Assembly: GCA_900765705.1 (NCBI GenBank)
Contig: CAAFSR010000376.1
Location: 1 to 7,814, forward strand
DNA length: 7,814 nucleotides
Reading direction: 5' to 3'
Source of the DNA: an uncultured Faecalibacterium sp.
GTDB taxonomy: Bacteria; Bacillota; Clostridia; Oscillospirales; Ruminococcaceae
A program made the position numbers and the translations under genes. The notes below the pieces were generated by a model that did no database searches, was not told the DNA's origin, and worked only from the letters and a program-made list of their open reading frames with translations. Position 1 is the stretch's first letter, and the number at the start of each line of letters is the position of its first letter. Below are positions 1 to 5,501 of the stretch, piece after piece.

Positions 1-359
1 ACGGTGAACTGCCCGATGGTCTGCTCTGCCCCCAGCCCACGGAACCAGTCAGCGTCCAGTGCGTTGTTCATCTTGTTGCAGACCCATGCGGGGCTGAACA
101 CTTCGCCCTTTTTGCGGGTGCGCTGCTGCTGGGTGTCGGTCTGCTTCATCATCCGGGGCAGCACCACCTCGTAGTGGGTCAGCCCGAGCTGCTGGGTGGT
201 GATCTGAGATCTATCCGTGACAGGTTCGTACATCACCGTTTGCAGTTCCTCCGGCGGGTCGGTGGCCCAGATGATGTTTTTACCGGTAGATTTATCTTTT
301 AGTAGCGTATCCAGCACCGCCTGCACTTCCGGTGCGTGAAAGTCGATCAGTTGTTCCAA
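1..359 (-). CDS. Restriction-modification methyltransferase ('restriction endonuclease subunit M' type), N-terminal part
   Basis: Partial gene: the first 119 codons are present and the rest runs off the left edge. The reverse strand is open from a TTG at 359-357, and the protein starts (M)EQLIDFHAPEVQAVLDTLL. It carries the pattern KNIIWATDPPEEL at about residues 26-38 and KKGEVFSPAWVCNKMNN at about residues 85-101. From memory, this arrangement (an early 'WAtd' motif, then a basic stretch, then 'EVFTPxWVCNxxNN..D..WFG') marks large R-M methylases annotated as restriction endonuclease subunit M, which methylate DNA with SAM. The catalytic NPPY-type motif would lie outside the window and was not seen. 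TTG is chosen because the frame has a TAA at 383-381 with no ATG or GTG in the seven codons between, and a GAGGG box lies 8 bases upstream. It is divergent from an XRE regulator. Family call moderately sure; exact R-M type unknown. Confidence 0.68.
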   Translation of the reverse strand, partial: MEQLIDFHAPEVQAVLDTLLKDKSTGKNIIWATDPPEELQTVMYEPVTDRSQITTQQLGLTHYEVVLPRMMKQTDTQQQRTRKKGEVFSPAWVCNKMNNALDADWFRGLGAEQTIGQFT

Positions 360-367
360 CGGGGATT

Positions 368-372
368 CCCTC
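368..372 (-). promoter_or_regulatory. Ribosome binding site deciding the TTG start of the R-M methyltransferase
   Basis: On the minus strand GAGGG is followed by 8 bases and then TTG at 359-357. No ATG or GTG exists in frame between this site and the upstream stop at 383-381, so the site supports the rare TTG start. Confidence 0.6.
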
Positions 373-430
373 GCTTTGCCTTAGCGTTGTGGCGGAAGTG
401 TCAGTATTCTTATCACTTTCGCACTATTAT

Positions 431-445
431 GATAATAATATTATC
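431..445. repeat. Perfect AT-rich palindrome at the methyltransferase -10/start region
   Basis: GATAAT-AAT-ATTATC is a perfect inverted repeat with a 3-base centre. It overlaps the minus-strand -10 box (438-443) and the expected transcription start near 431, where a bound dimer would block the methyltransferase promoter. It also shares the TTATC of the second 31-bp box. It could be a chance product of AT richness. Confidence 0.5.
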
Positions 446-466
446 ACTTTTAAGCAAAACTGACAA
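438..466 (-). promoter_or_regulatory. Sigma-A promoter for the R-M methyltransferase
   Basis: Read on the minus strand: TTGTCA (-35, 466-461), a 17-base spacer, then TAATAT (-10, 443-438). Both boxes differ from consensus at one position and spacing is optimal. Transcription would start near 431, giving a leader of about 70 bases before the TTG start. Confidence 0.7.
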
Positions 467-497
467 CGGGATTATCGGTTTTTGTCAAAAGCGACAA
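461..497. promoter_or_regulatory. Cluster of GACAA/TTGTC half-sites over both -35 boxes
   Basis: TGACAA (461-466) and TTGTCA (482-487) form an inverted pair that is at once the two divergent -35 boxes. TTGTC (482-486) and GACAA (493-497) form a second inverted repeat with a 6-base centre. Three half-sites in 37 bp could let one dimeric repressor control both promoters. However, TTGTCA is also simply a good -35 sequence, so only the 493-497 copy is independent evidence. Confidence 0.4.
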
Positions 498-510
498 TAT
501 TATTTATACT
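482..510 (+). promoter_or_regulatory. Sigma-A promoter for the XRE regulator
   Basis: TTGTCA (482-487), a 17-base spacer and TATACT (505-510) form a near-consensus promoter. The start of transcription is expected near 517, about 20 bases before the ATG at 537. An AGGCAGGG ribosome binding site lies at about 523-530. The -35 box lies 15 bp from that of the divergent methyltransferase promoter. Confidence 0.75.
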
Positions 511-536
511 GATAGCAAAGAAAGGCAGGGATTAGG

Positions 537-839
537 ATGATTGGCGAACGGCTCGCGGAATTACGCAAATTAAACGGTGAAACGCAAGAAGATTTAGCAA
601 AAGCATTTCATGTTTCAGTGCCTACCGTCCGCACATGGGAACGCGACAAAGCATCTCCCAGCCATGAAGTTTTGATTGCACTCTGCAAGCGTTATGGCAC
701 CTCTGCCGACTACCTACTGGGTCTGACCGACATCGACCCCTCCGACGAAGCCCGCAAGCAGCGCCAGCGCCTGACCGAAGAAGAACAGAACGAGATGCAC
801 CGCTACGAAGAATATTTGCTCTGGAAACGCAAAAAATAA
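537..839 (+). CDS. XRE-family (Cro/CI-type) transcriptional regulator
   Basis: A 100-aa cytoplasmic DNA-binding protein. Residues 1-60 form an HTH_3-type domain: an opening helix (IGERLAELRKLNG), then the helix-turn-helix TQEDLAKAFHVSVPTVRTWE at about 16-35, then the SADYLLGLTD ending typical of this family. Residues 70-100 are highly charged (EEEQNEMHRYEEYLLWKRKK) and probably form a helix or coiled coil for dimerisation. It is divergent from the R-M methyltransferase with overlapping control regions, as in R-M systems governed by controller (C) proteins. It is somewhat longer than typical C proteins, which are about 80 aa. The likely role is control of its own promoter and the methyltransferase promoter; that role is inference. 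The ATG start has a GGCAGGG box 6 bases upstream and a strong promoter. Family call is secure. Confidence 0.9.
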   Translation: MIGERLAELRKLNGETQEDLAKAFHVSVPTVRTWERDKASPSHEVLIALCKRYGTSADYLLGLTDIDPSDEARKQRQRLTEEEQNEMHRYEEYLLWKRKK

Positions 840-880
840 GCCGTCCAGCGAGACCGTAAGGTCGCTGGGCGGCTGTTTGT
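830..880. terminator. Bidirectional terminator between the convergent regulator and NTPase genes
   Basis: A 12-bp stem pairs 840-851 (GCCGTCCAGCGA) with 862-873 (TCGCTGGGCGGC), with one G-T wobble. The apex can refold into GACC-GTAA-GGTC with a tetraloop. On the plus strand a modest T-rich stretch (TGTTTGTT) follows. On the minus strand the stem is followed by a stronger CTTATTTTTT tract, part of which lies in the last codons of the XRE gene. It therefore serves the NTPase gene best and the regulator moderately. Confidence 0.8.
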
Positions 881-893
881 TACGCTATTGATT

Positions 894-2549
894 TTAGTTA
901 GTTTCTTTGATTTCTTTAAAAATATCCTCCGTACGCATCCTTCCCGTTTTACCAAATGCATCCTTCAGCTCGTTGTAGCACTGTTCAAGCCTATCCTTAT
1001 CATGAAGATACAGCGTTGTTAAAATGTTGTAGCAGATTGACCTCTTTTGTTCATTCATATTATCAACCGGAAAAGATTCTCTTCGATACAGCGAATCTAA
1101 CAGTTCATCTATGTGTTTATGCATTATAGTAGACCCTGTATACCATGATCTAATCAAATAGGAATATTTCAGGGACGTTTCATCAACAATTCCCTTACAG
1201 AGTCTTTCAATATATTCTTTTATAAGAGACTGTTTCGTTTGCTCAAGTACATCATCATAAACATCCCGAATCTTTTTTGTAGCACTATGAAACTCATTAG
1301 CGCTATAATAGTCCAACAGATTCTTCTCGTCTGTTTCACTTTCCTTTTTGAACATCTTTTGTAGAAGAGCTTTATATAATTTGATCAGTTCCCCATCATC
1401 TTCTTCCATAACATCAAACCAAAAATCATAGTTACCCGCCAAACGGGTCAGTTCTATACTGTTTGTCATTTTGGACAATTCTGATTTCCAATTCTTAAGA
1501 AAATCATTGATTTCTTCGTCAGTTTTATAATAATTTGGTTTGTTTCGTTCTTCTTTATATTTTTCGTACTGTTTGGCAATTTCGTCATCATCGAGCATTC
1601 TAGTGCAAGTATAATAATTATAAATGTCATCCAGCAATGCGTTGCTTGAACGCAGTCTTGCATAATTTGCAAGTCTCACACTCAAATGTTCACTTAGCCT
1701 ATGCCCATCTTCTAATACTATCGATGCATTCGACTTTTGCGAAGTATCTTTAAAGTATAGTTTATCTGTATTTTCAACAACCACTGCAAAACAGAGGCCT
1801 TTAATTTCATTCATGAATCTTTCGTCTTTAATTTTTGAGCAGTATTGTTTCACATCATCATAAAAGTCCTGAGCCTTTTTCAACGTTCGCAAATTTCTTA
1901 CACGATGTTGAGACAAAAAATCTTCAATGAATAGTCCATCAATTCCAAAATCAAACCATTTGATAGATTCAGAATATTCCGTAATATCAAATGAACGATC
2001 GATAATCTTTTCCCTATATTTATCAAAGACTTCTTTATCCTCATTGCAGATTTCCTTGGAATTTGCAACGAGGATAATTTTAATATAATTTAACTCTTTT
2101 AAATCTTCAATTACGCCAAACAGTTCTTCTAAATCCAATCCAGCCTTTCGGCGTTCCAAATCGTCAATTACAATGATCCGATTTTTCTTGAACTTTTCCG
2201 AAGTCATTGCGAACAGTTCACGTTCGGATATCGCCTGTGCTAGTGCATTGCTAACATTAGAAACCTCTGCACAAAAGTTTCCCGCTGCTTTCGCAAAATT
2301 CTGCACGCCACTTGCGATTTTTCCTCCACGAGATGTCCTAAATGCAACCTGAAAAAGTGCTTCATGGTAAATTTTTTGGCAGTCGTCCATACCAAACAAA
2401 GATATAAAGCACGTTCTATCTTTCATATCCTCAAGTGCTTTTTTCACCATATAGGACTTACCAATTCCCCAAGCTCCATCAACTAAGATACATTTATAAG
2501 ATTGCTTATCAATATTCCGAATGATTTTTTCAACATAGTCAGCATTCAT
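894..2549 (-). CDS. KAP-like P-loop NTPase, putative defence protein
   Basis: A 551-aa predicted ATPase. The N-terminus has Walker A GAWGIGKS at residues 25-32 and Walker B IIVIDDLER at 125-133. The DDLER end resembles the DDLDR hallmark of KAP-family NTPases. A sensor-1-like strand IILVANSKEI follows at 158-167, and an arginine-rich RNLRTLKKAQDFYDDV at 218-233 resembles the KAP sensor-2 region. KAP proteins often carry membrane helices between Walker A and B; here that stretch (about 75-112) is Ala/Ser-rich and seems amphipathic, so the protein is probably cytoplasmic. Residues 250-551 are helical, charged and match no domain I recognise. The gene is much more AT-rich than groEL: 1501-1560 has 14 G/C of 60, against 40 of 60 at 3901-3960. 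This suggests acquisition by transfer. Position next to an R-M gene suggests phage defence, which is inference. It could also be a STAND-like ATPase. An in-frame GAGGT lies 7 bases before ATG. Confidence 0.75.
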   Translation of the reverse strand: MNADYVEKIIRNIDKQSYKCILVDGAWGIGKSYMVKKALEDMKDRTCFISLFGMDDCQKIYHEALFQVAFRTSRGGKIASGVQNFAKAAGNFCAEVSNVSNALAQAISERELFAMTSEKFKKNRIIVIDDLERRKAGLDLEELFGVIEDLKELNYIKIILVANSKEICNEDKEVFDKYREKIIDRSFDITEYSESIKWFDFGIDGLFIEDFLSQHRVRNLRTLKKAQDFYDDVKQYCSKIKDERFMNEIKGLCFAVVVENTDKLYFKDTSQKSNASIVLEDGHRLSEHLSVRLANYARLRSSNALLDDIYNYYTCTRMLDDDEIAKQYEKYKEERNKPNYYKTDEEINDFLKNWKSELSKMTNSIELTRLAGNYDFWFDVMEEDDGELIKLYKALLQKMFKKESETDEKNLLDYYSANEFHSATKKIRDVYDDVLEQTKQSLIKEYIERLCKGIVDETSLKYSYLIRSWYTGSTIMHKHIDELLDSLYRRESFPVDNMNEQKRSICYNILTTLYLHDKDRLEQCYNELKDAFGKTGRMRTEDIFKEIKETN

Positions 2550-2556
2550 TGATTTT

Positions 2557-2588
2557 ACCTCACACGAAAAGGAACTACTTTTATATCA
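2557..2588 (-). promoter_or_regulatory. Extended -10 promoter and ribosome binding site of the KAP-like NTPase
   Basis: The minus strand reads TGATATAAA at 2588-2580, matching the extended -10 form TGnTATAAT at all but one base; no good -35 is seen 17 bases upstream. GAGGT at 2561-2557 lies 7 bases before the ATG. An 8-bp palindrome GTTGCAAC sits just upstream at 2591-2598 and could be an operator. The gene may also be read through from the zinc-ribbon gene 67 bases upstream. Confidence 0.45.
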
Positions 2589-2616
2589 TTGTTGCAACAT
2601 GCTTCTTTAGCCCATC

Positions 2617-2832
2617 TCACGTTCTGATACTACGATACTGCTCGTCGATCTCCTTTATGTTATAGTCCATCAGACCGGGAATCCCCATTTCGCCGCCGCA
2701 TTCGTTGCAGAAAGCAGCCATGATCTCAAAAGTGTATTTCTTTTCCCGGATGGTCTGGTTGATTTTGATTTTCTTCAGGGTGTAGCTCGTTTCTCTGCGG
2801 CATTCTGTGCAGAAGTCTCTCTGGTTTTCCAC
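2617..2832 (-). CDS. Small zinc-ribbon protein, MqsA/YgiT- or SocA-type antitoxin N-terminal domain
   Basis: A 71-aa protein with two CxxC knuckles, C8-x2-C11 and C42-x2-C45-G-G. These are separated by a lysine-rich beta region with the pattern expected of a zinc ribbon (KKYTFEIMAAFCNECGGEM). It then continues GIPGLMDYNIKEIDEQYR, like the 'ndyNlk.LydaYR' link that follows the zinc domain in MqsA (YgiT-type) and Panacea/SocA-type antitoxins. Those proteins go on to an HTH or Panacea domain of 60 or more residues. Here the frame stops at once, so this is either a stand-alone zinc ribbon or a truncated antitoxin. The start is GTG at 2832-2830 with an AAGGGAG box 9 bases upstream and a consensus promoter, so the short gene appears to be expressed. 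No toxin partner is visible. It lies 67 bases upstream of the NTPase gene on the same strand. Confidence 0.65.
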   Translation of the reverse strand: MENQRDFCTECRRETSYTLKKIKINQTIREKKYTFEIMAAFCNECGGEMGIPGLMDYNIKEIDEQYRSIRT

Positions 2833-2871
2833 AGCGGCACACTCCCTTCCGGTTTTACATTCTTTTTTATT

Positions 2872-2900
2872 ATTGTATCTCTACCTTTGTTTTTCGTCAA
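2872..2900 (-). promoter_or_regulatory. Sigma-A promoter of the zinc-ribbon gene
   Basis: The minus strand reads TTGACG (2900-2895), 17 bases, TACAAT (2877-2872). The match is close to consensus with ideal spacing. The transcript would start near 2865, about 32 bases before the GTG start. It may also transcribe the NTPase gene. Confidence 0.75.
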
Positions 2901-2973
2901 CAATAAAGCCGCTGACAGTCTGCCGCTCGCAGAATCCATCAGTGGGTTTCATGAGTCTTCAAATCCCCTAGAC

Positions 2974-3018
2974 ACAAAAAATCGGCACTCGCTTTTCCAG
3001 CGGGTGCCGATTTTATTA
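2974..3018. terminator. Bidirectional terminator downstream of groEL
   Basis: A 16-bp stem pairs 2978-2993 with 2999-3014 (core ATCGGCACTCGCT / AGCGGGTGCCGAT with one G-T wobble) around a 5-base loop. On the minus strand, the direction of groEL, it ends in a six-T run; on the plus strand in TTTTATT. It lies about 110 bases past the groEL stop and insulates groESL from the zinc-ribbon/NTPase block. The rest of the gene-free interval 2833-3122 holds the zinc-ribbon promoter and a short tandem repeat; nothing else was seen. Confidence 0.9.
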
Positions 3019-3041
3019 CCCTATAGTGCGCTTGATTTTTT

Positions 3042-3070
3042 GGCGTAAGTGGCGTAAGTTTGGCGTAAAT
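3042..3070. repeat. Tandem 9-bp repeats GGCGTAAGT downstream of groEL
   Basis: GGCGTAAGT at 3042-3050 is followed directly by an identical copy at 3051-3059 and, after two T bases, by GGCGTAAAT at 3062-3070. The reverse complement reads as repeated TTACGCC. Short direct repeats like these are found as arm-type sites of tyrosine recombinases at the ends of integrated elements. No integrase gene is in the window, so an attachment-site remnant is only a guess. It could also be a slippage product in the groEL 3' untranslated region. Confidence 0.5.
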
Positions 3071-3122
3071 CCGCTTTTGCGCGCTCCAAAAACCAAGGAT
3101 TCATGCGGTTTTTAGGCTGCTA

Positions 3123-4766
3123 TTAGTACATGCCGCCCATACCGCCCATGTCACCGCCAGCGGCAGCAGGAGCAGCCGGGGGTTCGGGCAGATCGGCCAC
3201 GAGGCTCTCGGTGGTCAGAACCATCTCAGCGACGGATGCTGCGTTCTCCAGAGCGGAGCGGGTGACCTTGGTCGGGTCAACGATGCCGGCGGCGATCATA
3301 TCCTCGACGTAGACTTCATTCTGAGCGTCAAAGCCGTAGTTGGGCTTGTTGGCAGAGATGATCTTGTCGATGATGACGCTGCCCTCGAGGCCAGCATTCT
3401 TGGCGATCTGGCGCAGAGGAGCTTCCAGAGCCTTCAGGACGATCTTAGCGCCGGTGCGCTCGTCGCCTTCCAGCGTATCGCACAGCTCACGGACAGCGGG
3501 GATGGCGTTGATGGGAGCAGTGCCGCCGCCAGCAACGACGCCTTCCTGAACAGCAGCCTTGGTTGCGTTCAGAGCATCCTCGATGCGGAGCTTCTTGTCT
3601 TTCATCTCGACCTCAGTAGCAGCGCCGACCTTGATGACAGCCACGCCGCCAGCCAGCTTTGCCAGACGCTCCTGCAGCTTCTCGCGGTCGAAGTCGCTGG
3701 TAGCGGCCTCGATCTGGTTGCGGATCTGACCGATGCGGGATGCGATAGCGTCCTTGTCGCCAGCGCCGCCCACGATGGTGGTGTTCTCCTTGGTGACCTT
3801 GACCTGACGGGCATGACCCAGCATGTCAACGGTAGCGTCCTTCAGCTCGTAGCCGAGGTCTGCAGAGACAACCGTGCCGCCGGTCAGGGTAGCAATATCC
3901 TGCAGCATCTCCTTGCGGCGGTCGCCGAAGCCGGGAGCCTTGACAGCCACGACGTTCAGGGTGCCGCGCAGGCGGTTGACGATGAGGGTGGACAGAGCCT
4001 CGCCCTCAATGTCCTCGGCCACGATGAGCAGCTTCATGCCGTTCTGCATGACCTGCTCCAGCAGAGGAACGAGGTCCTGAATGACGCTGATCTTCTTATC
4101 GGTGATGAGGATGGCGGCGTTGTCCAGAACAGCCTCCATCTTGTCGGTATCGGTGACCATATAGGGGGTCAGGTAGCCGCGGTCGAACTGCATACCTTCG
4201 ACGATCTCGTTGTAGGTCTCGGCAGTGGTCTTGTTCTCCTCGATGGTGATGACGCCGTCGGAAGTGACCTTCTCCATAGCCTCGGCGATGAGACGGCCGA
4301 TCTCGGGGTCGCCTGCAGAGATGGTGCCGACGCGGGCGATGTCGTTGGAGTCCTTGACCTTCTGGCTGTGTGCCTTGATGGTCTCGACGGCCTTAGCAAC
4401 AGCCTTGGTCATGCCGCGGCGGATGTCCATCGGGTTTGCACCAGCGGTGACATTCTTCATGCCCTCGGTGACCATAGCCTGTGCCAGAACGGTCGCGGTG
4501 GTGGTACCGTCGCCTGCGGCGTCGTTGGTCTTGGTAGCGACCTCACGCACCAGCTGTGCGCCCATGTTCTCGAACTCGTCCTTCAGCTCGATCTCCTTTG
4601 CGATGGTCACACCGTCGTTGGTGATGACGGGGGCGCCGAACTTCTTGCTCAGCACCACGTTGCGGCCCTTGGGGCCGAGGGTGATCTTAACAGTATCTGC
4701 CAGAGTGTCGATACCGGCACACAGTGCCTTGCGGGCTTCCTCGCCCTGCTTGATCTGCTTAGCCAT
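3123..4766 (-). CDS. groEL: Chaperonin GroEL (60 kDa, Cpn60)
   Basis: A full-length 547-aa group I chaperonin subunit that forms the tetradecameric folding chamber in the cytoplasm and works with GroES in ATP-driven protein folding. The equatorial ATP site is intact: LGPKGRNVV at 30-38, NDGVTIA with D51, DGTTT at 86-90, and D397 in RIEDALNATKAA, equivalent to the hydrolytic D398 of E. coli GroEL. The apical substrate and GroES-binding segment includes YLTPYMVTD at 198-206. The C-terminus is the usual Gly/Met tail (GGDMGGMGGMY). The ATG start has a GAAGGAG site about 9 bases upstream. It follows groES by 52 bases on the same strand and is expected to share its HrcA-controlled promoter. The stop is TAA followed at once by TAG. 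Codons are strongly G/C-ending, typical of a highly expressed gene here. Confidence 0.99.
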   Translation of the reverse strand: MAKQIKQGEEARKALCAGIDTLADTVKITLGPKGRNVVLSKKFGAPVITNDGVTIAKEIELKDEFENMGAQLVREVATKTNDAAGDGTTTATVLAQAMVTEGMKNVTAGANPMDIRRGMTKAVAKAVETIKAHSQKVKDSNDIARVGTISAGDPEIGRLIAEAMEKVTSDGVITIEENKTTAETYNEIVEGMQFDRGYLTPYMVTDTDKMEAVLDNAAILITDKKISVIQDLVPLLEQVMQNGMKLLIVAEDIEGEALSTLIVNRLRGTLNVVAVKAPGFGDRRKEMLQDIATLTGGTVVSADLGYELKDATVDMLGHARQVKVTKENTTIVGGAGDKDAIASRIGQIRNQIEAATSDFDREKLQERLAKLAGGVAVIKVGAATEVEMKDKKLRIEDALNATKAAVQEGVVAGGGTAPINAIPAVRELCDTLEGDERTGAKIVLKALEAPLRQIAKNAGLEGSVIIDKIISANKPNYGFDAQNEVYVEDMIAAGIVDPTKVTRSALENAASVAEMVLTTESLVADLPEPPAAPAAAGGDMGGMGGMY

Positions 4767-4818
4767 ATTTTATCGCTCCTTCGTAAAAGCTTGATTATCT
4801 AGTGTGAGGAAAAGACGC

Positions 4819-5103
4819 TTACTCCACGATGGCCAGAATGTCGGCCTGACGCACGATGGTGCATTCTTCGCCGTCCACCTTGACCTCGGTGCCGGAGTAC
4901 TTGCTGGTGAGCACCTTGTCGCCCACCTTGACAGTCATCTTGACTTCCTTGCCGTCCACGACACCGCCGGGGCCAACGGCCACGACCTGTGCCACCTGGG
5001 GCTTCTCTTTAGCGCTGCCGGTCAGGATGAGGCCGCCCTTGGTGGTCTCCTCGACCTCAACAGTCTTGATAACAACACGGTCTGCAAGAGGAATGATCTT
5101 CAT
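4819..5103 (-). CDS. groES: Co-chaperonin GroES (10 kDa, Cpn10)
   Basis: A full-length 94-aa co-chaperonin, the heptameric lid of the GroEL chamber. It opens with the family signature MKIIPLADRVVIK. The mobile loop that docks on GroEL is at about residues 17-36 and includes GGLILTG, matching the GG(I/L)(V/I)L contact motif. The middle segment (VVAVGPGGVVDG) and the end (VDGEECTIVRQADILAIVE) follow the family closely. The ATG start has an AGGAGGG site 8 bases upstream. It is the first gene of the groES-groEL operon, behind a sigma-A promoter and CIRCE operator. No oddities were seen. Confidence 0.99.
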   Translation of the reverse strand: MKIIPLADRVVIKTVEVEETTKGGLILTGSAKEKPQVAQVVAVGPGGVVDGKEVKMTVKVGDKVLTSKYSGTEVKVDGEECTIVRQADILAIVE

Positions 5104-5151
5104 CGTTCTTGCCCTCCTATTATAAATATAAAAGATAAACTGTTTTATGTC

Positions 5152-5172
5152 CCGGGGGCTGCGCCCTTCCGG
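5152..5172 (-). other. GC-rich hairpin in the groESL mRNA leader
   Basis: CCGGGGGC (5152-5159) pairs with GCCC (5163-5166) and CCGG (5169-5172) with a two-base bulge and a 3-base loop. It lies in the transcribed leader between the CIRCE element and the AT-rich groES ribosome binding region. It lacks a T-run, so it is not a terminator. A role in leader stability is inference. Confidence 0.4.
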
Positions 5173-5176
5173 TTCT

Positions 5177-5203
5177 TTAGCACTCCTTTTCTATGAGTGC
5201 TAA
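5177..5203. promoter_or_regulatory. CIRCE element, HrcA operator of groESL
   Basis: TTAGCACTC, nine bases, GAGTGCTAA: a perfect match to the 9-9-9 CIRCE inverted repeat. It begins five bases past the -10 box on the minus strand, so it covers the expected transcription start and forms the 5' end of the groESL transcript. HrcA binding here represses the operon until heat or unfolded protein titrates GroEL, which HrcA needs for activity. This is established for the family; hrcA itself is not in the window. Confidence 0.98.
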
Positions 5204-5207
5204 GTGT

Positions 5208-5236
5208 ATTGTACTCATCTTGGAATCAAAAATCAA
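5208..5236 (-). promoter_or_regulatory. Sigma-A promoter of groESL
   Basis: The minus strand reads TTGATT (5236-5231), 17 bases, TACAAT (5213-5208). The start of transcription is expected near 5201, at the edge of CIRCE. No sigma-32 or CtsR box was seen, so vegetative sigma plus HrcA repression is the likely control. Confidence 0.85.
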
Positions 5237-5471
5237 GGGGTTTTGCAAATTTCTTTGTTAAGTTTTTATGTCCTTTCCATGAGCCTGTCGAGTGTATGTT
5301 CTTTTTGCCCTCGCCATGTACGAACAATGTACGATCCATCTACCTTTCAGATAACAAAAAACGCCCCCGTCATAAGACCAGTGCATTAAACTATATGGGG
5401 ATCATCTCTCTATTTGGGCAATTCCGGTCCACCTTCATAATTTCGCTCCGAAACACAGTGCAGTCGAAATG
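5237..5471. other. Gene-free interval between groESL and the bil operon
   Basis: No gene with a ribosome binding site is visible. Reading frames across it run through CIRCE or the marR promoter and resemble no family. It holds ATGTACGA twice (5316-5323 and 5327-5334, 11 bp apart, one helical turn) and a 13-bp palindrome at 5441-5453. No terminator was seen, and none is needed because the flanking operons diverge. Confidence 0.6.
5441..5453. promoter_or_regulatory. Upstream palindrome, possible second regulator site for the bil operon
   Basis: TTTCG-CTC-CGAAA is a perfect inverted repeat with 5-base arms. It lies about 20 bases upstream of the -35 box. Its centre is 32 bp (about three helix turns) from the centre of the palindrome at 5472-5486, which has the same three-base gap. 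Function is inferred from position only. Confidence 0.35.
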
Positions 5472-5486
5472 CTTGACTTCGTCAAG
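5472..5486. promoter_or_regulatory. Probable BilQ (MarR) operator over the -35 box
   Basis: CTTGAC-TTC-GTCAAG is a perfect palindrome of 15 bp that contains the whole -35 hexamer of the operon promoter. MarR proteins bind such short palindromes as dimers and often repress their own promoter. The half-site recurs inverted as TTGACGAA at 5527-5534, right before the start codon, which may be an auxiliary site. Confidence 0.6.
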
Positions 5487-5501
5487 TAACGGTGCTATAA
5501 T
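5473..5501 (+). promoter_or_regulatory. Sigma-A promoter of the bilQRS operon
   Basis: TTGACT (5473-5478), a 17-base spacer and TATAAT (5496-5501): five of six and six of six matches to consensus with optimal spacing. Transcription should start near 5508, about 27 bases before the bilQ ATG. A promoter this strong with an overlapping palindrome suggests repression as the main control. Confidence 0.92.

Larger units (their letters stand above)
410..481. repeat. Three TTATC-type boxes at exact 31-bp spacing in the divergent promoter region
   Basis: TTATCACTTT occurs at 410-419 and again at 441-450. A third, degenerate copy TTATCGGTTT (8 of 10 identical) is at 472-481. The starts are exactly 31 bp apart, close to three turns of B-DNA, so bound proteins would line up on one helix face. 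The first copy lies in the leader of the methyltransferase transcript. The second covers part of that gene's -10 box. The third lies between the two back-to-back -35 boxes. A role as operators for the adjacent XRE regulator is inference. Confidence 0.6.

Noticed and set aside
2959..2970. TTCAAATCCCCT, resembling the T-arm of a tRNA 3' end
   Set aside because: The bases before it (GAGTC) cannot pair with CCCCT to form the T-stem, and no acceptor, D or anticodon arm is present. It is at most a chance likeness or att-core fragment.
3090..3118. AAAACC/GGTTTT inverted repeat just after groEL on the minus strand
   Set aside because: The stem is only six A/T-rich pairs with a 12-base loop, and the much stronger terminator lies downstream at 2974-3018.
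3813..4802. Long open frame of 329 codons on the plus strand, antisense to groEL
   Set aside because: groEL is unmistakable on the other strand. The antisense translation is low-complexity (Leu, Val, Asp and His rich), a usual by-product of G/C-ending codons, and has no ribosome binding site or family resemblance.
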